Notes under the pieces: model-generated
What the model was told of the DNA's origin: nothing
The model's input: the letters and a program-made list of their open reading frames with translations, nothing else
Databases searched by the model: none
Assembly (NCBI GenBank): GCA_016744065.1
Contig: JADGFA010000001.1
Span: forward strand, 1 to 64,000
From: Gammaproteobacteria bacterium
GTDB lineage: Bacteria > Pseudomonadota > Gammaproteobacteria > SZUA-229
DNA: 64,000 nucleotides
Direction of reading: 5' to 3'
Made by a program: the position numbers and the translations under genes
In this document: piece after piece, positions 8,654 through 17,406 of the stretch
How positions within the stretch are numbered: the first letter of the stretch is position 1
How the letters are laid out: each line of letters starts with the position of its first letter

Positions 8654-9097
8654 ATGAATAAACTATTTTACAGTCCAGTTTTATTTTTAAGTTGTATATC
8701 TTTTTCTGTTTTTGCCAAACCAGAGGAAATAGTTAAACCGACATCAGTTGAGGCATTTTCAATGATGGGAGCCTTGAATATGGCGATGGGTTTAGTTGTT
8801 GTTATTGCTTTGATTCTAGGTCTTGCCTGGATTTTAAAAAAATATGGCCGTTTACCTGGTAATAACCTGGTTGATATGAAAGTACTGGGTGGTTTATCTT
8901 TAGGGACTAGAGAAAAAGCAATTTTAATTGAGGTTGAAAATACAAAGTTGTTAATAGGCGTCACACCGGGGCATATTCAAACACTATATGTGCTAGGTGA
9001 TTCGTCTTTGAGTTCACCGGATAAGAATACCAGTCATATTAATTTACCGATAACTGATTCGTTCGATGCTAAGCTTGAAAAAGTTATGGAAAATTAG
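8654..9097 (+). CDS. fliO: Flagellar biosynthetic protein FliO
   Basis: Small membrane protein that assists FliP assembly into the type III export gate. The N-terminus has a signal-like hydrophobic stretch ([12 protein letters not shown]), then a membrane span at about residues 42-64 and a cytoplasmic part with [30 protein letters not shown]. That last element is the conserved FliO motif. The 147-residue length is typical. It lies between fliN and fliP with only two bases before fliP. FliO sequences are poorly conserved, so position supports the call as much as sequence. Confidence 0.93.
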   Translation: MNKLFYSPVLFLSCISFSVFAKPEEIVKPTSVEAFSMMGALNMAMGLVVVIALILGLAWILKKYGRLPGNNLVDMKVLGGLSLGTREKAILIEVENTKLLIGVTPGHIQTLYVLGDSSLSSPDKNTSHINLPITDSFDAKLEKVMEN

Positions 9098-9099
9098 AA

Positions 9100-9891
9100 A
9101 TGAAAATTTATGTTAATCATTTTATGAAAAAATGTTTTGCGAGCATAAATTTAAGAAATATTACTCTATCTGGTTTTCTGCTGTTTGTCTGTACAGGTGT
9201 TATGGCAGAGCCGACTTTACCGGCATTAATTATTGAGGATACGGCGTCGGGAGGTAAAGAGTACTCGATTTCCTTACAGGTATTAATGTTTATGACAGTG
9301 CTGTCGGTATTGCCGGCATTATTACTGGCAGTGACATCATTTACCCGAATTATTATTGTATTATCCATCTTGCGTCAGGCACTGGGCACAGCGCAGACAC
9401 CTTCTAATCAGATTTTAATAGGTCTATCCCTGTTTTTAAGTTTTTTTATCATGTCACCTGTATTTACTCAGGCTTATGAAAATGCATATCAACCTTATAT
9501 TGCAGAAAAAATAGGCGCTGATGAGGCGATTGCGCGTCTTAAAGAACCCTTTCATAAATTTATGATTCAGCAAACCCGTGAAACAGATCTTGAGCTGTTT
9601 GCAAATCTGTCGGGTGATGAAGCCTATGATAACCCTGAGTCGGTGCCTTTTTCGGTATTAATGCCGGCATTTTTAACTTCAGAGTTAAAAACAGCCTTTC
9701 AAATTGGTTTTATGTTATTTATTCCCTTCCTTATTATTGATCTGGTTGTTGCCAGTGTATTAATGGCAATGGGTATGATGATGTTGTCTCCTTTAATTAT
9801 TTCATTACCTTTTAAGTTAATGCTGTTTGTGCTGGTTGATGGTTGGTCATTAGTTATAGGTACATTGGCTGCAAGTTTTATGGTTACCTGA
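9100..9891 (+). CDS. fliP: Flagellar export gate protein FliP
   Basis: Core subunit of the inner-membrane export gate. A signal peptide covers about residues 1-36 and ends near VMAEP. The mature protein shows the family's [30 protein letters not shown] region and [28 protein letters not shown]-type segments, visible here in shorter pieces such as [17 protein letters not shown]. The 263-residue length is normal. In most gammaproteobacteria fliQ, fliR and flhB follow directly. Here a glutaredoxin gene follows instead, so the remaining gate genes must be elsewhere. Confidence 0.97.
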   Translation: MKIYVNHFMKKCFASINLRNITLSGFLLFVCTGVMAEPTLPALIIEDTASGGKEYSISLQVLMFMTVLSVLPALLLAVTSFTRIIIVLSILRQALGTAQTPSNQILIGLSLFLSFFIMSPVFTQAYENAYQPYIAEKIGADEAIARLKEPFHKFMIQQTRETDLELFANLSGDEAYDNPESVPFSVLMPAFLTSELKTAFQIGFMLFIPFLIIDLVVASVLMAMGMMMLSPLIISLPFKLMLFVLVDGWSLVIGTLAASFMVT

Positions 9892-9933
9892 TAAACTTTA
9901 GTTTCTAGCCATTTTTATGGGTGTGCTCCAGAA

Positions 9934-10194
9934 ATGAATAAAGTTCGAATATACCGAACCCGGTCATGTCCTTATTGCCGACGTGCTGAAACATTATTAA
10001 AAAAACGTGGTGTTAAAAAAATGCAGGTGATTGATGTCGCAGGCAATAGAAAACTCTGGGTTGCTATGGAAAAAGAAACGCGACGAAAAACGGTGCCTCA
10101 AATTTTTATTGGCGATTACCACGTGGGCGGTTTTGATGATCTGGCGGCACTGGATAAAAAAGGCCAACTTGAGCAATTATTAAATTCGCAGTAG
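9934..10194 (+). CDS. Glutaredoxin (GrxC type)
   Basis: Small cytosolic thiol-disulfide oxidoreductase using glutathione. The dithiol active site CPYC sits at residues 12-15, followed later by TVPQIFIGDYHVGG, which contains the cis-Pro and the glutathione-binding GG. The 86-residue length is normal for a monodomain glutaredoxin. The segment after the active site is basic (RRAETLLKKRGVKK). It stands 42 bases after fliP and before cysG. A weak hairpin at 10221-10239 may end its transcript. It may be read through from the flagellar operon, but there is no functional link to flagella. Confidence 0.93.
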   Translation: MNKVRIYRTRSCPYCRRAETLLKKRGVKKMQVIDVAGNRKLWVAMEKETRRKTVPQIFIGDYHVGGFDDLAALDKKGQLEQLLNSQ

Positions 10195-10220
10195 TTATTA
10201 TGTTTTCGACCCGCTTAAAC

Positions 10221-10239
10221 AGGGCTACTTTAAAGCCCT
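10221..10239 (+). terminator. Weak hairpin after the glutaredoxin gene
   Basis: AGGGCT at 10221-10226 pairs with AGCCCT at 10234-10239 around a seven-base A/T-rich loop. The following bases TGCTT are not a proper T-run, so termination would be weak. It lies between the glutaredoxin stop and the putative cysG promoter. Confidence 0.35.
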
Positions 10240-10278
10240 TGCTTATGGGATATAGACCCAACCTGCCGTAATCGATAC

Positions 10279-10284
10279 TATACT
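10279..10284 (+). promoter_or_regulatory. Possible -10 element of the cysG promoter
   Basis: TATACT lies 30 bases before the GTG start of cysG. No good -35 hexamer is seen at the usual distance, so this is a weak assignment. Confidence 0.3.
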
Positions 10285-10313
10285 CCGTTAACCCCAGTTT
10301 TTGAGGAATCCAC

Positions 10314-11738
10314 GTGGATTTTTTACCTATATTTTTTGATATCAAACAAAAGCCCTGTCTTGTTATTGGCGGTGGTGAAGTGGCTGCACGTAAAGTGTCT
10401 CTGTTGTTAAAGGCGCACTCTGTTGTAACAGTTGTTTCTCCTGAGTTGTCCCGAGAGCTGGCGGAGTGGTGTGAAGATGGAAAGTTAACTCATATAGCCC
10501 GTGACTTTGAAGATGCGGATATTGAAAAGCCGGTTTTAGTGATTGCGGCCACTGATAATCGTGATGTGAATAAACGTGTTTCCAGGCTGGCACAGGCCAG
10601 AGGAATTCCGGTTAATGTGGTAGATGACCCTGCTCTTTGTTCATTTATAACCCCCTCTATTGTTGATCGTTCACCAGTACAGATTGCTATTTCTACTGGT
10701 GGTGCATCGCCTGTTCTGGCGCGTATGATTCGTACAAAGCTGGAAGGGTGTATTCCCGCTGCATATGGTCGCCTGGGTTCACTGGTTTCTGATTTTCGGG
10801 AAAAAGTTAAAGCAAAATTTACTAATGTTGATCAGCGCCGTGCTTTTTGGGAGTCAATACTGGAAAGTACCGTAGCCGACAGAGTTTATAGTGGCCACGA
10901 TGATGAGGCGGCAGCTGCTTTACAAAAGGCGATTGATGCTGCAGATGCTAACCCAGCGTTTCAGGGAGAAGTTTATCTTGTCGGGGCTGGGCCGGGTGAC
11001 CCTGATCTGCTTACATTCAGGGCCTTACGTTTAATGCAGGCCTGCGATGTTATGGTTTATGATCGTTTAGTTTCGCCGGCAATTCGCGAACTGGTGCGTC
11101 GTGATGCAGAATTAATATATGTGGGTAAAGCCCGTGATAAACATACAATGCAGCAGGAAAATATTAATGAATTGCTGGTACGCCTGGCCAAAGAAGGTAA
11201 GCGTGTACTGCGACTTAAAGGGGGAGATCCTTTTATATTTGGACGGGGTGGCGAAGAAATTGAACTGTTGGCACAGGAAGGTATTCCATTTCAGGTTGTT
11301 CCCGGTATTACAGCGGCGGCAGGTTGTGCTGCCTATGCTGGTATTCCATTAACTCATCGTGATTATTCACAGGCCTGTGTGTTTGTTACAGGGCATTTAA
11401 AAGACGGTTCTGTCGATTTAAACTGGCCTGCACTAGCGCAGCCCGATCAAACGGTGGTTTTTTATATGGGTTTGCATGGTGCACCAACATTATGTAAGGA
11501 AATGATTGCCCATGGCCTGTCTCCCTCAACCCCCGTTGCATTGGTGCAAAAAGGCACAACACCTGATCAGAAAACGGTTATCGCAACGCTAGATACATTA
11601 GAAGAAACGCTGAGAACGCATACTTTTGAGCCGCCAACATTAATTATCGTCGGTAAGGTTGTATCATTAAAAGAAAAACTGGACTGGTTTAATCCTGATG
11701 CCCCTCAGGGCCAGGCGGTTAAAGCAGGCAGGTGGTAA
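10314..11738 (+). CDS. cysG: Siroheme synthase CysG (trifunctional)
   Basis: Converts uroporphyrinogen III to siroheme, the cofactor of sulfite and nitrite reductases. The N-terminal precorrin-2 dehydrogenase/ferrochelatase half has the NAD-binding GGGEVAARK at residues 19-27 and AISTGGASPVLARMIR around 125-140. The C-terminal uroporphyrinogen methyltransferase half begins near residue 215 with VYLVGAGPGDPDLLT and has LRLKGGDPFIFGRGGEE and GITAAAGCAAYAGIPLTHR. The 474-residue length is right for the fused enzyme. The GTG start at 10314 is preceded by TTGAGGAAT, a fair ribosome site. A small membrane protein gene begins six bases after the stop. Confidence 0.97.
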   Translation: MDFLPIFFDIKQKPCLVIGGGEVAARKVSLLLKAHSVVTVVSPELSRELAEWCEDGKLTHIARDFEDADIEKPVLVIAATDNRDVNKRVSRLAQARGIPVNVVDDPALCSFITPSIVDRSPVQIAISTGGASPVLARMIRTKLEGCIPAAYGRLGSLVSDFREKVKAKFTNVDQRRAFWESILESTVADRVYSGHDDEAAAALQKAIDAADANPAFQGEVYLVGAGPGDPDLLTFRALRLMQACDVMVYDRLVSPAIRELVRRDAELIYVGKARDKHTMQQENINELLVRLAKEGKRVLRLKGGDPFIFGRGGEEIELLAQEGIPFQVVPGITAAAGCAAYAGIPLTHRDYSQACVFVTGHLKDGSVDLNWPALAQPDQTVVFYMGLHGAPTLCKEMIAHGLSPSTPVALVQKGTTPDQKTVIATLDTLEETLRTHTFEPPTLIIVGKVVSLKEKLDWFNPDAPQGQAVKAGRW

Positions 11739-11743
11739 GGCTT

Positions 11744-11914
11744 ATGTCTTTTGATATTAATCAGATGCCCGCATCTTCTGAAAAAAAAATGACTGAAGCT
11801 GAAATTAAAACAGCTAAATTAAAGCACTTTAAAATCTGGTTTGCAGGTATTGCGCTAGTTTGTTTTTTTGTTATTGCAGGTTCAGCTCTATTTTATTATC
11901 AGTTAAATCAATAG
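11744..11914 (+). CDS. Small single-span membrane protein of unknown function
   Basis: A 56-residue protein with a polar, charged N-terminal half (MPASSEKKMTEAEIKTAKLK) and one membrane span, IWFAGIALVCFFVIAGSALFYY, ending in a short polar tail. The ATG at 11744 is chosen over a GTG overlapping cysG because GGTAAGG lies just before it. Its position directly after cysG suggests co-transcription. I recognise no family. The orderly charge layout and ribosome site make it more likely real than chance. Confidence 0.55.
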   Translation: MSFDINQMPASSEKKMTEAEIKTAKLKHFKIWFAGIALVCFFVIAGSALFYYQLNQ

Positions 11915-12077
11915 AAATTAAATTTTATAGCAGAGACTGTCGTATTTATAAATAATTGCATAGCTGTCTGTGAACTAAGCATCTTTATACCGTGTTCTGT
12001 AGGGTTAAAGCTCAGTTGGGTAAAGTGGGTACCTGTTTCTTTATGCGCTCCGTGCGTCCTGGATAGGTATTCATTAT

Positions 12078-14033
12078 TTAAACCAGTCCATGATTAATAA
12101 AGCCGATTATGACCATTATCAGTAAAGTTAAACCTGTTGCTAGCAGGGTAAAACCAATGATGTGAAAAATAATATTAGCGGGCTTACTCGGTGGTTTAAC
12201 CAGGTGTTGCTCCAGTTCACCGCTTTCTTTTAGGCGCGCATACTCTAATGGACGCTCGTGTTTAAATGCCTCCAAATCCCAGCTACCAGAAAACATAACT
12301 GTATCTAAAGGAAATTTTTCCGGGCGCAAATGATTATTGAAAAAATGTACTACGAATAATGTTGCAACGGCTAAGAATGCCTCAATACCATGGGCGATAG
12401 TGGCTATGTTAAAACTCCAGCCCGGAAGGAATTTAAGTAAAACAGGCGATGCCCATAAAATAATACCGGATAAACCAATAATAAATGCACCCCAGTAAAC
12501 AGCCCAATAATCAAATTTTTCCCAATAGGTCCAACGATCAAGTTGTGGTTGTTTCCCTTTACCCAGAAACCAGTTAAACATCGCTTTCATATCATCCCAG
12601 TCTTTCCAGCGAGGGAGTAATGAATCGGGGCCGAACCATTCAAAGTTTTTGTCTTTTAATACATGTCTTAAAACAATAATGCCGTGTCCGAAAACAGAGC
12701 TTAAGAAAATAACGCCGGCGATGCGGTGAATTAAACCAAACACAGCTGTGCCACCGATGGTATTAATAATACTGACTGCCCAACGGGTATCGGGGTACAT
12801 AACTGCCATACCAGTCATCGTTAAAGTCATTACTGATAATGCCAGTGCCCAGTGGTTTAGGCGCCAGTAAATATTAAATCGTTGAAAGTGTTTTCCACTA
12901 TTAAATTTTTTGGGTTTAATATGTACTGGAACTGATTTCGAATTTTCCGTATACCAGATAATATTTCGCTCTTTATACTCACGAATAAACCAGAGTATTG
13001 AGTGGCTATAAAAGAAAACAAGTACGAGTATTACTATCCATAGCATAAATTTTCCAACAATAAACATAACAGGGTATCTATTGAAATCGGTGGTGTTGCC
13101 ATGGGGGTGGTATTGAATAATATTTTCCCCCGCGTCTTTATGGCATTCTTTACAGGTTTCCAATATGTTTTCTTTAGAAACTTTTGATAAAGGGTCATCT
13201 GTTGTATGGGTTTGATGTCCATTATGGCAGTCTATACATTTTGCTACTTTTTCGTTGCCTAGCCAGGCAAGTTGTCCGTGGGTGGTTGACATGTAGCTGT
13301 GTACTTCATTTTCGTGACAATTGCCGCAGTTTTTTGTAACAATACGATGTGCATATAGACCCTTCGTATTAGAAATTTCATGAGCAGAGTGGCAATCAGT
13401 GCAGGTGGCACTATCTCCTTTCCAGGGTGTTTTCAAGCTAGCGCCATGTACAGATTTCTGATAATTTTTTAATTCTTTTTGATGGCATTCACCACACATG
13501 TGAGGCGAGTTCTCACGATGATTTAATGCGCGTGGGTCATCAGAGCTAAAAACATAATGTGCGGTGTGGCAGGTATTGCAATGGGCATTATTATCTTTTG
13601 TTGGGTCACCATGAATAGAATTTTTATAACTATTAGTGTGGGTAACGACTTGTGGTTTTTTAGTGCGTTGAGTGGCTCCACGACCTGTAATTTTGTGTTT
13701 TTTTCTAATGATAGCAGGGTCGAGTTGTTCGTGACAGGATACGCAGTTAACCGATTTTAATTTTTCCTTTTTATGCGGTAATTCTTTAATGTCTTTGTGG
13801 CATTCTACGCACTTAAGTTTTCCATGCAAGCTCTCTAGCATTGCTTTATGGTTTACATCGATAGCACGTTTAGATCTGATTCCATTTTTTTCATAAATAG
13901 CTGAAAATCCTTTTACCCCGTGACACTCCAGGCATTGATTATCTGATACATCGGTGCTGGGTCTGGTATTTAAAACCAGTGCATTTAAGGATGAGGAAAA
14001 TAAAAATAATGTTATAAATATTTTTTTTAACAT
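12078..14033 (-). CDS. Nonaheme cytochrome c fused to a cytochrome b561/FdhI-type membrane domain
   Basis: Predicted membrane-bound electron-transfer protein linking the quinone pool to periplasmic redox partners. After a signal peptide (MLKKIFITLFLF...), the periplasmic part carries nine CxxCH heme c motifs: CLECH, CVECH, CVSCH, CNTCH, CGECH, CTDCH, CGNCH, CIDCH and CKECH. The C-terminal half has about six membrane spans and conserved His residues (RLNHWALALS, HRIAGVIF, GHGIIVLRH, IAHGIEAF, VVHFFNNHLRP), typical of the formate dehydrogenase gamma/cytochrome b561 group. The ATG at 14033 is preferred because it gives a compact signal peptide; an ATG at 14087 would add 18 polar residues. It lies 176 bases downstream of the octaheme gene on the same strand and is probably its electron donor or acceptor. 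Confidence 0.88.
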   Translation of the reverse strand: MLKKIFITLFLFSSSLNALVLNTRPSTDVSDNQCLECHGVKGFSAIYEKNGIRSKRAIDVNHKAMLESLHGKLKCVECHKDIKELPHKKEKLKSVNCVSCHEQLDPAIIRKKHKITGRGATQRTKKPQVVTHTNSYKNSIHGDPTKDNNAHCNTCHTAHYVFSSDDPRALNHRENSPHMCGECHQKELKNYQKSVHGASLKTPWKGDSATCTDCHSAHEISNTKGLYAHRIVTKNCGNCHENEVHSYMSTTHGQLAWLGNEKVAKCIDCHNGHQTHTTDDPLSKVSKENILETCKECHKDAGENIIQYHPHGNTTDFNRYPVMFIVGKFMLWIVILVLVFFYSHSILWFIREYKERNIIWYTENSKSVPVHIKPKKFNSGKHFQRFNIYWRLNHWALALSVMTLTMTGMAVMYPDTRWAVSIINTIGGTAVFGLIHRIAGVIFLSSVFGHGIIVLRHVLKDKNFEWFGPDSLLPRWKDWDDMKAMFNWFLGKGKQPQLDRWTYWEKFDYWAVYWGAFIIGLSGIILWASPVLLKFLPGWSFNIATIAHGIEAFLAVATLFVVHFFNNHLRPEKFPLDTVMFSGSWDLEAFKHERPLEYARLKESGELEQHLVKPPSKPANIIFHIIGFTLLATGLTLLIMVIIGFINHGLV

Positions 14034-14208
14034 GATTAACTTGTAATAAAATTTGAGTTTTTGTTGTTCAATGACATCAATTACCATGTCTCGAATATTC
14101 GTATTGAAGATTCAGTGACTTCAGGTGATGCAGCCCCTGATTCCTGGCGCATAAATTAAATATAGGCCAGGAATGACAGCACATAGGATTTAGAGTGAAA
14201 ATTAAGGC

Positions 14209-15681
14209 TTATTTGCTTTTAGCGTTAAACCCGTGGTTATTACTATCCTTAGGGGACCATGATTTAGGTGGTTTTTTACCCAGAAACCAGCGATGCATTT
14301 CTGAATTTAAAATTTTGTCTAACTTCGCCTGAACTTTATCAGCACCTTTTTTGTTTCCATGTTCGCGGGCATCTTTAATCAGTTCCTTTATTTGAGGAAC
14401 CATTTCAAAGTAGAAGCGATGGGCAATTTCAAACATACCTTCCCAGTGAACGTAATCTGGTGCCAGCATTGCTGCACCATGACGTGCCCGTCGGCCTTCA
14501 TGATGCCATAGGTAAAAATAAGTCCATTCAATCTCATCATTGAATTTTATTTTATCAATTAATCCTTCCTCTTTAATAAGTGTAATGAGCTGTTTTGATG
14601 GTATAGCAAATTTGTCATTAAATAATTCTATAAATGCATCGAACTGTTCGTAGAAATTATCTACGGTATTACGACCATGGCATGAACTACAGACGCTTTT
14701 CATATCTTTACGCCGTTCTAACCAGGGCTTGACTTTTTTACCGGCCTTAATGGCTTTTTCATCAATTTTAAAAGATACTGGTGCTCGTAAATTCCATGAA
14801 ATACGGCTGCCGATGTCATGGTTTACGCTTAAGTCTTTGGTTGCTGACATGTGGCAGGTAGCGCAGGTAGGAGCTGCGTTATAATCCTCACCTGCAATCC
14901 ATTTAGATGAACCCATATTCATTTTGTTAATGTTTGCGCGAAAAGCAACGCCATGAACCGATTCTTCATAAATTTCTTTTTGAGGATGATCTGGGCCTAA
15001 ATGACAGCGACCACAGTTATCTGGGTGACGTGCCTGTTCGGCTGAAAAGCTATGGCGTAAATGGCATGCAGAACAGGCGCCTTTTGAGCCATCAGGATTA
15101 ATTCGTCCAATGCCCGTATTAGGCCAACTGGCAGAATTTAATGAACCATCGGATTCAACACGAACAATAGAGCCGTGGCAACCCATGCAGCCAGAGGTGA
15201 CTACTGGTGATGTACCATGTAATGTAGGTGCCCCTTCAACCACTTCAGCAAGTACATTATCCAGTGAGCCCAATATATTACCGGCTGTTGCATGGTGTGA
15301 TGCATCAAACTCTTTTACTTCTTTTTCATGACAGCTACTGCAATCTTTAGGTGAGACAATAACGGATATAACGTGATCTTTGTGCTTAATGGCGTCCTTA
15401 TCTGATGGCTTGGCTTTATGGCACTCATAGCAGCCTACATTAGCTCGATAATGTTTTGAATCTCCCCACATCTGATAAATACCGGGTGATTTTTCTCGGT
15501 GACAGGAAACACACTGGGCGCTTTCTTTAGATAAGTGATTAAAACCTTTTAAAACCTCAACTGGCTCGTTTTTTTTATTTGATGACTTTGCCGCTAGTGC
15601 ATTATTAGCAATAAATGGTAATAATGCTAATGCTATAAGTGCAGCACTAAACAGGCTACGAAAGCTGTGTGGAAGGTTCAT
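14209..15681 (-). CDS. Octaheme cytochrome of the hydroxylamine oxidoreductase (HAO) family
   Basis: Periplasmic multiheme enzyme predicted to act on hydroxylamine, nitrite or related nitrogen compounds. A signal peptide covers about residues 1-31. Eight CxxCH motifs occur near residues 57, 84, 114, 165, 203, 223, 273 and 331. Family marks are CGRCHLGPDHPQKEIYEES, APTCATCHMSAT, HDIGSRISWNLRAP and HEGRRARHGAA. In HAO heme 4 is the catalytic site, and a Tyr from the neighbouring subunit crosslinks it in the oxidative enzymes. A Tyr is present in APDYVHWEG (residue 410), but I cannot align it securely, so direction (hydroxylamine oxidation or nitrite/hydroxylamine reduction) is open. The downstream membrane nonaheme protein is the likely quinone link. 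An AAGGATT ribosome site precedes the ATG. Confidence 0.88.
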   Translation of the reverse strand: MNLPHSFRSLFSAALIALALLPFIANNALAAKSSNKKNEPVEVLKGFNHLSKESAQCVSCHREKSPGIYQMWGDSKHYRANVGCYECHKAKPSDKDAIKHKDHVISVIVSPKDCSSCHEKEVKEFDASHHATAGNILGSLDNVLAEVVEGAPTLHGTSPVVTSGCMGCHGSIVRVESDGSLNSASWPNTGIGRINPDGSKGACSACHLRHSFSAEQARHPDNCGRCHLGPDHPQKEIYEESVHGVAFRANINKMNMGSSKWIAGEDYNAAPTCATCHMSATKDLSVNHDIGSRISWNLRAPVSFKIDEKAIKAGKKVKPWLERRKDMKSVCSSCHGRNTVDNFYEQFDAFIELFNDKFAIPSKQLITLIKEEGLIDKIKFNDEIEWTYFYLWHHEGRRARHGAAMLAPDYVHWEGMFEIAHRFYFEMVPQIKELIKDAREHGNKKGADKVQAKLDKILNSEMHRWFLGKKPPKSWSPKDSNNHGFNAKSK

Positions 15682-16005
15682 AATAATCCTTGGTTATATT
15701 TTTATGTACAGAGTGCAGGCGCACTGATTCTGTATTGTTATTTCCAGGGAGGGGGGTAAAGCAACAGTTACAAAGCAATAACCATGCCCTAAGTTGGGTT
15801 TTTGGTGCAAGCTGTTGTAATTGTTTATAAAATTTTATTTTAGATAGAAAATAAAATATAAATAAACTTTTAAAAAGTCTATAGCCGCACAATTTAAGTG
15901 CGTTAGTTCACTAAAATAGTGCAAGGTTGAATAATTGAAATGATTTAATTTATAATATTGAAGTGAAAGCAGGTCGTTATGAATACTGATTATATGCAAT
16001 AGTAT
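15682..16005. other. Noncoding region upstream of the octaheme cytochrome gene
   Basis: No gene is seen. It should contain the promoter of the leftward multiheme pair. A short inverted repeat CACT-AAAAT-AGTG lies at 15909-15921 and could be an operator. An FNR-like arrangement at 15935-15948 was considered and rejected as too poor. Confidence 0.5.
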
Positions 16006-16482
16006 TTAAATTTCATGCTCTATTGCCTTAATTTTATTTAGTACCTTTTTTGCATGACCATCAGCCGTTACATTGTATTCGACATCTATTAATAATCCGG
16101 ATTTATTAATAATGAAAGTTGAGCGAACGATGCCCATTTTTTTCTGATTATTTTTTTCTTTTTCCTGCCATACCCCATAAGTGTCACATAAGCTGCCATT
16201 GGTATCTGCAAGTAAATTAATCTGTAATGAAAATTTATTAATAAAAGCCTGGTGGCTGTCGCAGTTATCTTTACTAACACCAAAAATGACAGTATCTAAT
16301 TTATCAAACTCCTTTACGAAGTCACTAAACTGGTTTGCTTCAATAGTGCAGCCTGGCGTGTCGTCTTTAGGGTAAAAGTAGAGTACAACGTTCTTCTTAC
16401 CATTAAAATCTGATAGATTTACAGGGTCACTATTCTGGTTAGTGCTTGTAAAGTTGGGTGCGTCTGAATTGATTGATAGCAT
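16006..16482 (-). CDS. bcp: Peroxiredoxin of the BCP/PrxQ family
   Basis: Cytosolic thiol peroxidase reducing hydrogen peroxide and organic peroxides. The active-site segment is LYFYPKDDTPGCTIEANQF with peroxidatic Cys45. Many BCP proteins have the resolving Cys five residues later; here position 50 is Asn, so resolution must use another Cys (KDNCDSH or GSLCDTYG) or an external thiol. The end of the fold, GIVRSTFIINKSGLL, is standard. The 158-residue length is normal. It stands alone, 324 bases from the octaheme gene on the same strand, and could be partly co-regulated with it, though no direct sign of that is seen. Confidence 0.92.
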   Translation of the reverse strand: MLSINSDAPNFTSTNQNSDPVNLSDFNGKKNVVLYFYPKDDTPGCTIEANQFSDFVKEFDKLDTVIFGVSKDNCDSHQAFINKFSLQINLLADTNGSLCDTYGVWQEKEKNNQKKMGIVRSTFIINKSGLLIDVEYNVTADGHAKKVLNKIKAIEHEI

Positions 16483-16845
16483 TTAAGTCTCCATATCAGA
16501 TTAATGTTAATGTCATTATAGAGTATCGAAGAAATTAATAATGTTACAAACTGTAAGGAGAGGCTTTCATGGTAAATTATATTAATGTAAATAATTCTCA
16601 TTAATGAATGCATTATTAGTCGTATCTTATATTGCTTGAGCAGTGAATGTTGTTGAAGCAGGTAATTCAGTTAGTAATAAATAAAAAAGTGTAAATAATG
16701 TCCAGATAATATTTTTTATAGAGGCATTTTTTATAGAAAGGCATCTCAGATTCTAATCTGTAAATTTAATGTGGATGTTTTTATATGAATTATGGTATTT
16801 TGAATCCAGTTGAAAGGTAGTTATTCATGATTATATGTGATTTAA
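16483..16845. other. Noncoding AT-rich region between bcp and the hemerythrin gene
   Basis: Divergent intergenic region of 363 bases. No gene, strong promoter hexamers or convincing hairpin was found. The ribosome site in front of the hemerythrin ATG is also weak. Confidence 0.5.
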
Positions 16846-17268
16846 ATGAAACGAATTGAACAGTTACAGCTTTTATCAAAAGAGCATCATCAATCGCTTG
16901 TCCTGGCTAAAAAATGTAAAGACATTTTGAAAGAAGAATCTGCAGTCGATGAAGTAAAGGCATTTTGTTTTCAACTTAAAGCCGCTTTTGAAACCCAGTG
17001 GATAAGGCATTTTAAAATAGAAGAAAATACAATTTTTAATGTAGCAGAAAAAAAGAGTGAAGAAATATCAAAAATATGCCAGCAATTAAAGAAAGAACAT
17101 AAAATACTAGAAAGTATGGTTGTAAATATTGCTAAAGGTAACTATCAATTATTAAATGAATTTGGTCAATTACTATATGACCATACCAGATTGGAAGAAA
17201 GGCAGTTGTTTCCATTGGTTGAACAATTATTCACTCAGGATGAACTGGATAATATAATGAATTATTAA
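16846..17268 (+). CDS. Hemerythrin-like (HHE cation-binding) protein
   Basis: A 140-residue all-helical protein with the pattern of diiron hemerythrin-like domains. Candidate ligands are His14/His15 in KEHHQSL, HFKIEENTIF in helix two, KEHKIL in helix three, and DHTRLEERQLFP in the last helix, the classic HxxxEE...P closing motif. Relatives bind oxygen or nitric oxide, or act in iron and nitrosative-stress handling. No sensor or output domain is fused. Its place close to an HAO-like enzyme and a peroxiredoxin fits stress protection, which is inference. A bidirectional terminator at 17365-17395 separates it from ndk. Confidence 0.85.
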   Translation: MKRIEQLQLLSKEHHQSLVLAKKCKDILKEESAVDEVKAFCFQLKAAFETQWIRHFKIEENTIFNVAEKKSEEISKICQQLKKEHKILESMVVNIAKGNYQLLNEFGQLLYDHTRLEERQLFPLVEQLFTQDELDNIMNY

Positions 17269-17364
17269 TGAGTAACTAATTCACTATTTACATCTGATAT
17301 TAATGGTGTATTTATAAACTATTTAAAAAGTTACTATTAATCTTATTGCCTGGTCTCAGAATAG

Positions 17365-17395
17365 CGGGGGCCTACTGAGTAGCCCCCCGTTTTTT
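17365..17395 (+). terminator. Rho-independent terminator between the hemerythrin gene and ndk
   Basis: A GC-rich stem (CGGGGG at 17365-17370 with CCCCCG at 17384-17389, continued by TAC/GTA inner pairs) closes a three-base loop and is followed by TTTTTT at 17390-17395. It serves rightward transcription best. The convergent ndk transcript would also meet the hairpin, with a weaker T-tract. Confidence 0.8.
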
Positions 17396-17406
17396 CAGCT
17401 GATTTT

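Noticed and set aside
12009-12022. AGCTCAGTTGGGT, which resembles a tRNA D-arm
   Set aside because: No anticodon arm, T-arm (GGTTCGA) or acceptor pairing is found around it, so it is not a tRNA gene.
15935-15948. FNR/CRP-type site TTGAA-ATGA-TTTAA before the multiheme genes
   Set aside because: Only one half-site is close to TTGAT, and the symmetric ATCAA half is missing.
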